Source: Siphonodentalium dalli (taxonomy: Eukaryota > Mollusca > Scaphopoda > Gadilida > Siphonodentaliidae). Taken from it: DNA of 64,000 bases. A program made the position numbers and the translations under genes. The notes under the pieces are model-generated. The model had not been told where the DNA came from. It ran no database searches and worked only from the letters and a program-made list of their open reading frames with translations. Positions within the stretch are counted from its first letter, which is position 1. The number at the start of each line of letters is the position of its first letter. Below are positions 46,701 to 55,640 of this stretch, in pieces. The DNA lies in contig CP136061.1 in assembly GCA_032622095.1 (NCBI GenBank), positions 174,679,692 through 174,743,691 of the forward strand, read 5' to 3'.

Positions 46701-46770
46701 GTATTCAACATTTCAGCAATTGTGTGTTATCTGTGTCCACTGCCAGAATGTACACAGTGTAGCACTAACA
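43760..46770. other. Gene-free interior of the middle hAT element
   Basis: About 3 kb of AT-rich sequence with no coding sequence, apart from the short repeat at 45975-46025 shared with 31015. Confidence 0.45.
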
Positions 46771-46778
46771 ACACACAT

Positions 46779-47498
46779 TAGTGCTGTGCGTCGGATCCGA
46801 CATGAACCCAAAATCCGATCTGACAGCATTTTTGAAAATCCGAATCCGATGGCTATTTTGAATCATATAAGAAAAGTTAGAGAATTTAACGGGATGATCG
46901 GGAATTGGAGATTCGGGAATCTGGAACTTTGTCCTAACTTACCTAAGTGACAGTACTGTAAGTGTAAGACACTACGTAGTACGTACAGTGTAAGTGACAT
47001 GGTGGTACGAAGTTACGAACTAACTAAACATCTGTACTCTGTAGTCTGTACTCTATAGTCTGTACTGCTCTGTAATTTAAGTTGATGGAGGCTGAAACGA
47101 CTGGACGGATTGGAGTATGTAGTCTGTAACTTCTGAGAAAATGTGTTTTCGCGGAATCGTGACGTCAGATTTCCTAGAAATTTCGTCTCACCTTGACACA
47201 CTAAGATGGCAGTAAGAGTAGCCTACATTTATATAGGCCCTACGTTTAATCTGAGACTGAGACTTAGAATCCAAGTTATCCACCCCATAAATGTAACATG
47301 ATGGAGATCGGATTGTACGGTCCGATCCAGACGATCCGAATCCGACAGCATTTTTGAAAATCGGACTCCGAATCCGACGACAATTTTGAATCCGATCCGG
47401 ATCCGAATCCGATTTTTTAAACATTGTAAATCCGATCCGAATCCGATCGGATTCGGATCGGATCAGATTCGGATTATCGGATCCGACGCACGGCACTA
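46779..47498. mobile_element. Innermost hAT MITE, 720 bp
   Basis: Left end TAGTGCTGTGCGTCGGATCC; right end GGATCCGACGCACGGCACTA. Perfect 8-bp duplication ACACACAT (46771-46778 and 47499-47506). Subterminal regions are dense in GGATCCGAATCCGAT-type words. The minus frame at 47188-47586 is repeat translation. Inserted inside the middle element. Confidence 0.93.
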
Positions 47499-48068
47499 AC
47501 ACACATGAAACAATTGTATTAACTTTCTGATATGTTGTTTGTATCTGTGCACACTCCACAGATATGAGTATCCAATAGCCATCCATATGGATATTTTAGT
47601 AAAAGTAATCAAAATATAATCATGATTACAGGTACATTTGAAAGTAATCAATTACGATTACTTGTAATAAATTTTTTTTTTAATCGATTACTTTGATTAC
47701 TGATTACGATTACCCCAACCCTGATGCATTCCTACTTTTCTATTTTTTGTATGTTTGGCTATTCATAACACTGAAATTAATGGCTATGTTCGTTCTAATT
47801 AACTCACAATTATTATAACCATGACATCGCCTAGAAATGTGCTGGTATTGAATACATTGTGCTCATTAGTCATTACCAGTGATTTACATCAGCCGAGCCA
47901 ATAGGCCATATTACGGAATACTTCCAATGTTATTGATATTAGTTACAATTAATCGATTATAATCAAAATCAATAATCGTGGCACATCTAACTTTAAACGT
48001 GCCTTTATTTAGAAGCACTCGCATTGGGCTGACATGATGTCAAACCAAGAGATGTCTACTTTTTATTA

Positions 48069-48720
48069 GCTCACCTGAGACAAAGTCTCCGGTGGAGCTA
48101 TAGTCATCACTCCTCGTCCGTCCGTCCGTCAAACTTTTTTAAAAACATCTTCTCCTCTGAAACCATAATACCGTATTGGTCCATATTTGGTGTGGATGTT
48201 CCCTAGGTGACTCTCATTCAGATTTGTTCAAATGAGGTCACTGGGTCAAATAGTTGCGAAGCCAGGGCCATAACTCTATTCCTCCATAGTAATTCTTACA
48301 ACGACTTCTTGTTCAGAACCATTGGGCCGATTTAGCTAATATTTGGTATGGAGGGTCCTTGGGTCACTGGTGTTCAAAGTCTCCGGTGGAGCTATAGTCA
48401 TCACTCCTCGTCCGTCCGTCCGTCAAACTTTTTAAAAAACATCTTCTCCTCTGAAACCATAATACCGTATTGGTCCATATTTGGTGTGGATGTTCCCTAG
48501 GTGACTCTCATTCAGATTTGTTCAAATGAGGTCACCCGGTCAATTAGTTGAGAAACCAGGGCCATAACTCATAGTAATTCTTACAATGACTTCTTCTAAA
48601 AAAATATTTGGCCGATTTAGCTTATATTTGGTACATAGATACCTTGGGTGACTGGGGTTCAGATTTGTTCAAATGGGGTCACTGGGTCAAATAGGGGCAG
48701 AGCCAGGGACATAACTTTAA
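48069..48720. repeat. Tandem array of the AGCTCACCTGAGACAAAGTC family
   Basis: Starts as at 6940. A block of about 310 bp (GTCTCCGGTGGAGCTATAGT through CATTCAGATTTGTTCAAATG) is repeated nearly verbatim at 48085 and 48378, a recent duplication within older degenerate units. Confidence 0.9.
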
Positions 48721-49240
48721 AAACAAAAAATTTAATTTTTGCATTTTGACCTTTAATTTTTGTTTAGGACACATCACAGCCTCATATTTCTTACCTAGAT
48801 TTTTCTTAGCATGTTCTTCATCTGTATGGATTTTGGTATTGTTTATTTAACCCCTTCCACTCTTGTTTTGATATAGAATTCATCCAAGACAGGATTACTC
48901 AAACATTTTTCATCTGATCAACACCAAATTTGGTATATGAATTTTTGACACTTATATACAGATCAAGTTAAAATATGGGTTTGATCCGATATATTTTAAC
49001 AGAGTTATGGCCCTTTATAATTCAGACCTCTTTGCTATGCACTATTAATTTTTAAGAGAACACTGAAGCCTGTATTATTGAAAAAGCCAATTTATCATAG
49101 TGTGGTCACCCAATACTCTTGCTTCAGACTGCTTGCTTCAGACCAGTTTACCATCTGTCATTACACGACATGACATTAGCTAAACAAATATTCTACCAGA
49201 GTCTACAATGAATAGTCCATTGTTCATTTCTCCAAGCCTG
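48720..49240. repeat. Dispersed repeat remnants
   Basis: 48850-49020 matches the interior of the 7636 repeat (CAACACCAAATTTGGTATAT, ATGGGTTTGATCCGAT, AGAGTTATGGCCCTTT). The remainder shows nothing recognisable. Confidence 0.6.
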
Positions 49241-49244
49241 GACA

Positions 49245-49390
49245 TAGTGTGTCTGACATTTGCAGAATGAAGTCCCCAGATGGTGAATTTAGTGTTGCTA
49301 CCCCATACAGCAGGCTAGCATCACCAAATACACCCTCAATTACCTTATTCTGCTTAGGCCTCATCTTCTGGGACAATTTTTTTTAAACAT
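49245..49390. repeat. Palindromic CCCCAGA..TCTGGGG-family repeat
   Basis: GACATTTGCAGAATGAAGTC, CCCAGATGGTGAATTTAGTG, then CAGCAGGCTAGCATCACCAA and ATTCTGCTTAGGCCTCATCT. It is the same hairpin-forming family as 57880-58825, on the other side of the LINE. Confidence 0.85.
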
Positions 49391-49806
49391 GTTTTAAAAT
49401 TTGAAAAAAAGTGACACCATTATATATAACATCTGCAGAGTTATGAAACTTTACTCTTTAATGAAATTATGGAAACATTCCACCCTCCCCCACCCACCCC
49501 CTCCCACATGGCCCAGGCCCAACCCTGCCATCAACAAACATCCCTTCCAAGCCATATCACCTCTCAATGTAATACCTCTTCTCTCCACAGAGGCATATAT
49601 ATCTGTAAAGGTACAGGTCATTAATTATATAAACTGGCCAGATGACAGAATAGAATAGAATAGAATTTATTAAGCAAAATACGTCCCTGGGATGGGACAG
49701 GTTGCCATACATATACATAATATTAATATGGTACATGAACATATATAAACTGTATAATAATAACATCACTCAGTCAAGTAACTTAATATACATTATATAA
49801 TAATAT

Positions 49807-51362
49807 TTATGTATTGTTCAATCTGCACTCGAAAAACCTCCTGACTATGTTGCAAACTTTCGCACAATGTTGTGTAAGGTCATTATCTAATATATGCTTC
49901 AGTTGGTCCCATCTACTCATCAGTCGAAAATTAATAAAATTTCCCTCCATTAGTTTTAGTAATTCACTACGCTGGGTGGAATAATGGGGGCAGTCAATTA
50001 AGAAGTGTCTTTCGTCTTCGACGATTTTGTCTTCACAAAAAACACACAGCCGTAATGGTAACGGTGTCTTTTTCGGTTGCGTATGCCTACCTTTTTCAAT
50101 AGCAAGAGAATGATTACTTATTCTCAGTCGCGTAAACATTGTACGATCAGTTTGGGAAGCTGTGTGAATAAGGTAGGGTTCTAACTCAAAATTTCTTTTG
50201 AAACGCCTATATGTTCTTAGCTTGTTTTTGCCTGATTTAGAAGCGCTATCAAGCATACTGACTCGAAAATCTATAACATGGTTTTTCTTAAGCTGTCGTT
50301 TGAACGAAATCAGACTACTCAGAAGGGCGCTACTACTCTCATCGCTATTTAGAGTAAACCCATACGATTCTAAACTTTTGAAGATTGAACTACCAGTTTT
50401 TTCGTTAAGTTGTTCAATAACTGTGTCTTGCAATAACTTGCTCGTGCAACGTGAGGTAATTTTAACAGCGTAGGTAGCCATTTTATACAATGCATCAATA
50501 TATAACGGATAGCTTCCTAGTTCAGCTCGAACAGCAGAATTAGATGCATATTTTCCAACTCCGAGAATATGTTTGCAATGTGATACATGAATTTTTTCAC
50601 ACGAATAACGGTCATAATTTTGTTTAGTTATTCCTGTTGCCCAAATTTCACTTCCGTATAAGATGATGGGTTTAATTAATTTGTCAAATAGTTTAAGGGA
50701 CGTTTTCAGAGGGAGTGGTGCTTTATTAGCACATGCATTTGTTATTGAAAAAAGAGCCTTTCGCCCTTTGACGCTCAGGTTATCCACTGCCTGTATGAAT
50801 TTTCCAGTGTTTGCAAAGGTAATTCCAAGATATGTGTATTCGTTAACAATTTCCAATTGATTTCCTGCAAGGAAGAAGTTTTTGTTAAAGTTTGGTTTTC
50901 TAGTTCGAAAAATCATGCATTTTGTCTTATCAGGATTGACTGAGAGAGCATTCATATTTGTGTAAGACTGTAAGCTATCTAATGACCGCTGAAGTCCCTC
51001 CGGACTTTCTGACAATAGCACTAGCTAAATCATCCGCAAATAATAAGTGATTTAGTTTGCTAGACCCGATAGACAATGGATCACATTTATCATCAAAGAT
51101 GCCATCAATGTCATCAATAAATATCTTGAATAATAAAGGGGATAATACATATCCTTGTCGGACTCCAATTGTTGAGAGGTGCGGTGGCCCAAGTCCCTTA
51201 CTTGTGCTAGTAATATAAATACTTGAATCATATAGTGATTTTACAATCTGCATTGTCCTGCCGGTAATTCCAATTAACTCCATTTTCTTAAAAAGTATTT
51301 GTCGATCGACTGTATCAAATGCTTTCCGAAAATCTACAAACGTTGCATATGCTCAACTTCTG
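49807..51362 (-). pseudogene. LINE ORF2, reverse transcriptase (second half) and C-terminus
   Basis: Reading down the minus strand from 51362: FVDFRKAFDTVD (motif A), GLGPPHLSTIGVRQGYVLSP (motif B region, GVRQG), LNHLLFADDLA (catalytic FADD), then after a frameshift SESPEGLQRSLDSLQSYTNM, NPDKTKCMIF, YTYLGITF. The C-terminal domain has CVFCEDKIVEDERHFLIDCP, a Cys-Cys-His-Cys knuckle typical of these LINEs. The frames join with one extra A in GCTAGTG (near 51020). The reverse transcriptase copies LINE RNA at the nicked target. The upstream half of the domain lies at 53270-53656, separated by an insertion. Confidence 0.92.
50951..51201 (-). repeat. Reverse-transcriptase segment present as an inverted duplicate (copy A)
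   Basis: 251 bp complementary to 51373-51623 with one mismatch seen. It encodes the GVRQG-to-FADD region. Confidence 0.92.
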
Positions 51363-51372
51363 CGTCTTCTGC

Positions 51373-51623
51373 GTAAGGGACTTGGGCCACCGCACCTCTC
51401 AACAATTGGAGTCCGACAAGGATATGTATTATCCCCTTTATTATTCAAGATATTTATTGATGACATTGATGGCATCTTTGATGATAAATGTGATCCATTG
51501 TCTATCGGGTCTAGCAAACTAAATCACTTATTATTTGCGGATGATTTAGCTAGTGCTATTGTCAGAAAGTCCGGAGGGACTTCAGCAGTCATTAGATAGC
51601 TTACAGTCTTACACAAATATGAA
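51373..51623 (+). repeat. Inverted duplicate of LINE reverse transcriptase (copy A')
   Basis: Complement of 50951-51201. It includes the same frameshifting base at GCTAGTG and one difference (CAGCAGTC for CAGCGGTC), so it was copied after the LINE had decayed. Confidence 0.92.
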
Positions 51624-51859
51624 CTTTTCATGGCTTATCATTCACTGAACAGCTGGTTGACATCACTGTTTCCCCAAGTTAGACACAAAGACTAAAACAA
51701 CACTGTCTTTGTTTCTCATCCCGACACACATGGTGTCGTGTTGTTACAATGATTTCAACTCATTAGTGTAACAATGGTTCACTATGATTTATTGTCGGGT
51801 TTTATCAAAACATTTCTCAGTATAAAGGCTATTGGTTATCAGTGTACAGCATATCATTC

Positions 51860-52070
51860 ATCATGTCTTCAAAACGAAAACGCAACGACCTTTCCTTAGC
51901 TGACAAGTACGAAGTGATTAAGCTTTTAGAGCAAAAATTCACACAGACAGAAATCGCAAAGAAACTGGGTTGTTCTCAGTCCCAGGTCTCACGTATCCAA
52001 CCGAAGAAAGATGAGATCATCTGACTATTTGAGTCTAACTGCAACCCCCATCGAAAGCGACAACGAACCG
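51860..52070 (+). pseudogene. Tigger/pogo-like transposase, N-terminal DNA-binding region
   Basis: The frame opens MSSKRKRNDLSLADKYEV, then IKLLEQKFTQTEIAKKLG and CSQSQVSRIQPKKDEII before a stop. Beyond the stop (TGA at 52021) the same frame continues FESNCNPHRKRQRTGKDA, which is family-like. This is the helix-turn-helix that binds terminal repeats, as in Tigger and CENP-B. The DDE catalytic domain is absent: the sequence runs into LINE motif-A sequence at about 52092. The first half is duplicated in inverted orientation at 52139-52481. Confidence 0.88.
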
Positions 52071-52138
52071 GCAAAGACGCAGAAGTTGAGCATATGCAAC
52101 GTTTGTAGATTTTCGGAAAGCATTTGATACAGTCGATA

Positions 52139-52481
52139 CAACCCAGTTTCTTTGCGATTTCTGTCTGTGTGAATTTTTGCTCTAAAAGCTTAATCACTTC
52201 GTACTTGTCAGCTAAGGAAAGGTCGTTGCGTTTTCGTTTTGAAGACATGATGAATGATATGCTGTACACTGATAACCAATAGCCTTTATACTGAGAAATG
52301 TTTTGATAAAACCCGACAATAAATCATAGTGAACCATTGTTATACTAATGAGTTGAAATCATTGTAAAAACACGACACCATGTGTGTCGGGATGAGAAAC
52401 AAAGACAGTGTTGTTTTAGTCTTTGTGTCTAACTTGGGGAAACAGTGATGTCAACCAGCTGTTCAGTGAATGATAAGCCAT
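52139..52481 (-). repeat. Inverted duplicate of the Tigger 5' region
   Basis: 343 bp complementary to 51630-51972 with two mismatches seen. It includes the start codon and MSSKRKRNDL..EIAKKLG on the minus strand. This copy is contiguous with the transposon terminus at 53326, so it is the one in original orientation. Confidence 0.92.
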
Positions 52482-52589
52482 CACTATGTAAACATGTTTC
52501 TATTCATTAAATTATTGTCGGCTCAGAAACAAAGAGATCACTGTGTTGGCCTTCTTTTTGTGTCGGCGACCTTGACACTTTATTGATAG

Positions 52590-52990
52590 AATTCGCGGAA
52601 GCGTCCTTTCACATTCAATAGGAATTCTAACTGCAAGTGTTTACAATCGTTTTTATTTTTACACAAAACAAATATACAAGCTTTAATAATTCATATAATT
52701 CACACAGAAATAAGGAAACATACAGGAAATGTTTGTGAACAGAAGCATGTTAGAAGAAATAGAAAAGCACTTTCGGTTTCGGTTTAGTTCACTTCCTTGT
52801 TGGGGAATTCCCGGGAATCTTCCTTTCACAATGAATTCTCAGAATTGCAACTGGAACTTCAGGTGTTTACAAACTCAACAAACAACCAAATAAATATTCA
52901 AATTTTAATAAATCATACAATTCACAAATAAATATGTAAACATACAGGAAATGTGTGCCAACAGAAGCATGTTACTGAGAAGAGATAGAA
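52590..52990. repeat. Tandem duplication, about 200-bp unit x2
   Basis: GGAATTCTAACTGCAAGTGT..ACATACAGGAAATGTTTGTG and GAATTCTCAGAATTGCAACT..ACATACAGGAAATGTGTGCC are diverged copies within the Tigger-derived 5' noncoding region. Confidence 0.8.
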
Positions 52991-53326
52991 AACCACGTGT
53001 GTTATGAAATTGAAAATTGCCGTCTTCGCTCTCGCGATGGTCATCTTTCAACAACTTTGCATTAAGTTTTCCCATAAAAAACGTTTTTCAAGGTAAATAA
53101 TTTTACAAATTGCTATAATTTCGACACCATCAGGTGACTTTTTACCCCTTCTCATCAACATTTTTGGCGATTTTCGTATGCATAAAAACGGAATGGAGTC
53201 CGACCCTTATGCAAATAAACGATTAAAAAATAGTCTTTTTATGAGAAAATGGTTTGGTGCATGCATATTTTATGCAGATAGCCGAAATATGCATTTAAAC
53301 GATATGCAATTAACTGAAATTGACTG

Positions 53327-55347
53327 TACTGTTTTTTTAGCAGTGATATATTTTTGAATAGACGCATGTAGAACGAAGGCGCTGTCAATTGTACTTTTGC
53401 CAGCACTAAAACCGAATTGATTTTCACTTATAACGTTATTAATCTCCATAAATTTAGCCAATCTATGATTAATTACTTTATTGAACAATTTGCCCACTGA
53501 TGAGCTAAGGGCTATTGCCCGATAATTATTCGGATCGTCCTTAGCTCCCTTTTTGTGTATCAAACTGAGAATTGACTTACTCCATTCTGGTGGGTAATAC
53601 CCTGTTTTAAATATTATATTAAAAATATGTACAAACTGATCAATCATTAAAGGCACAGCACACTTGATAAATTCATTGGTAATTTGATCCGGGCCTACAG
53701 CTTTTTTTTTTTGAGTTCACGCACTGCCTCTAAAATTTCCATTGCCGTGATCGGATCATTATTGAGGGATATGTCACGTGGTATAGGTGTCCGATCGATT
53801 GGCGATGTATCTACAATGCCTGGCTTTATAGGACTATAAAGATTTTGAAAAAAATCCACAGCTGTATCCGAGTTGATATCGTCACTGGATTTTCTACTTT
53901 TATCTTTGTTATTGCGGAGGCCATCTATTATGCGCCAATACTGTTTGGGGTTGTTTGTTTCTAATTCATCTAAATTATTATGAAGATCCGCGTAGAACGT
54001 TTTTCTTTTGCGTTTTAGTTCCTTTTTATATGATTTTTTTGCAGTGAAGAGCTTGATTTTTAACTTTAGATCAAACAGATCATTTCTTACATCCTTTACG
54101 ATTTTGTCGAATGTTCTCTTTAATTCTTTGCACCTGTTGTCAAACCACTTTCTTTTGCGGGCTGGTTTGATCCTCTTAGGAACAACAGAGCAAGCGAGAC
54201 TATTTATCTTGTTAATTACCGCCATTATGTCACCTAAGGCCCGAACTGCACCCTGCTGGTCATTGGAGTAGTCGCGATATTGATACTTTAGCAATTGATA
54301 GCTTATTTCGGGGGAAGTAATTTTATCTATGGTTTTTTGTTTACTGGAACTGTTCCATTTAAATCTGGGTTTGGGTTTTTCGTATGCAAATTTAGAATGC
54401 TCTACATTCCGGTTGATACATGGATATTCAAAATGTAGAACTAATTGACAATGGTCTGAGTACTCCGATGGGAGTTTAATACAGAAATACTCTACACGAG
54501 AGAGGAAGCGGTCAGTTAGTATTTTGTAATCGACAACACTCGTGCCGTTGTACTGATAGCTCGTGAAATGCCCTATTCGATAACCCGGTGTCCTCCCATT
54601 AACAATTCTAATGCTTGCACTCTGACACAATTCAAGTAGTTGCCTGCCATACGTATTAACGACACTGTCCATACTTGATCGTGACTTATCGTTATCTAAT
54701 GTATAATCTATAGGGAGATGTACATGCGCATTATCAGAATCTATTGCAACGTAGTCCGGCAGTTCACCCGTTCGTGAGTTCAAATCCCCGCCGAGAATAA
54801 TCAGATCGTCGGTACTATATTTTGCAAGGGAATTTTGAATTAGCTTAAATGGACTTTCGTCTTTGTTTTCCGGTTTCCAGAAAGATGAATTGCTAGGTGG
54901 TATATAACTAGAAATGAATACAACTTCAGTTGATAAATTCAACATTTTACCATAGAACACGGCGCATATAGCATATTCATTAATGGTGTGGCTTTCTTTA
55001 AAAAACGATTTATATGACGATCGGTAATAAAACACAATGCCACCTTTTTTGTTCTTACCGCCTTCGCGGGATAATTTTATGCATTCGTAGCCGGGTATTT
55101 GTATGTCATCTAGTTCTTGGTGCCAAGTTTCTACTAGTGTAATGAAATCATATTTCGATAGCTGATTTATAAATTCGGGATCTGTCAATTTATTCCAAGA
55201 TGTATATCTAATAATGGAATGATCTTTTTTGTTGTCATCGTGTATCATTCTATATTCTATATATATGTGGCTTTCGGAGTTAGGTTTATACAATAATAAT
55301 GTTTCGATTTGTTTTGCCAAATTTTGCAAGTCATTAACTGATGACAA
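53327..55347 (-). pseudogene. LINE ORF2, endonuclease and start of reverse transcriptase
   Basis: A 550-codon frame from 55347. An apurinic-type endonuclease spans residues 45-310: ETW (73-75), SYIPP (147-151), GGDLNSRTG (186-194), VDY (272-274), SDH (297-299); the acidic, Asn and His residues expected for activity are visible. A basic linker follows (KRKWFDNRCKELKRTF, QYWRIIDGLRN). The frame ends in a run of ten A near 53700 and resumes one base off as AVGPDQITNEFIKCAVPLMI, then WSKSILSLIHKKG, NYRAIALSSSVGKLF and FGFSAGKSTIDSAF. It is then cut by the insertion at 53326. One A indel in the homopolymer is the only break in 2 kb. Confidence 0.93.
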
Positions 55348-55640
55348 TGCAGCGTTTTTATAAGGATACAGAGAGATGGCTCACACAGCTATTTAGCGAT
55401 CGACTATTTGTGTTTGGGCCAGGCAAGCACGAATGCAATCGGTCTATGTAGACTTAATTGTTTCTACGTGATTATCCAGCCGGTTAAACACAGCGGGACG
55501 CTGGCCAAAACGCCATGTGAGCCATCCATGTAGTAATGGGCGGTCATAAATTACGGCCTAAAGCCGCTAACGTAATTGTTGACTAAATATATCAAACACA
55601 GTTGTCTTTCACTTCAAATTAATTGCCGGTAATTTATCAG

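Larger units (their letters stand above)
41757..47723. mobile_element. Middle hAT-type element, 5.97 kb
   Basis: Starts CAGGGTTGGGGCGATTAC and ends GTAATC-type sequence then CCCCAACCCTG. Perfect 8-bp duplication ATGCATTC at 41749-41756 and 47724-47731. Both subterminal regions are rich in GATTAC/GTAATC and AATCGATTAC words (41768-41890 and 47605-47715). The interior has no long frame, so it is non-autonomous despite its size. It contains a repeat at 41892-42195, the motif cluster at 42.4-43.8 kb and the small element at 46779. Confidence 0.92.
41322..47989. mobile_element. Outer hAT-type element (host of a nested stack)
   Basis: Left end TAGGGGTGCCATGATTAATC; right end ..AATAATCGTGGCACATCTA. 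Perfect 8-bp target duplication ACTTTAAA (41314-41321 and 47990-47997). An 8-bp duplication and TAG/CAG-type ends are characteristic of hAT transposons. Only about 700 bp belong to this element; the rest is the inner insertion. A copy without the insertion lies at 3085-4000. No transposase frame remains. Confidence 0.9.
51363..53326. mobile_element. Tigger-derived insertion in the LINE, internally rearranged
   Basis: The LINE reverse transcriptase is interrupted between ..IQKYITAKK (53335) and ATFVDFRKAFDT (51362). On the minus strand the insertion starts right after TA with CAGTCAATTTCAGTTAATTG (53326 downward), a Tigger/pogo-like terminus. It contains a 5' region with a 200-bp tandem duplication (52590-52990), a CENP-B-type N-terminal frame, an inverted copy of that frame, and an inverted piece of the LINE itself. 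The 3' part of the transposon is missing. Confidence 0.75.

Noticed and set aside
49540-49615. Possible 20-nt micro-exon after CCTCTTCTCTCCACAG
   Set aside because: Good acceptor but no frame, no partner exon, and located in sequence flanking a LINE insertion.
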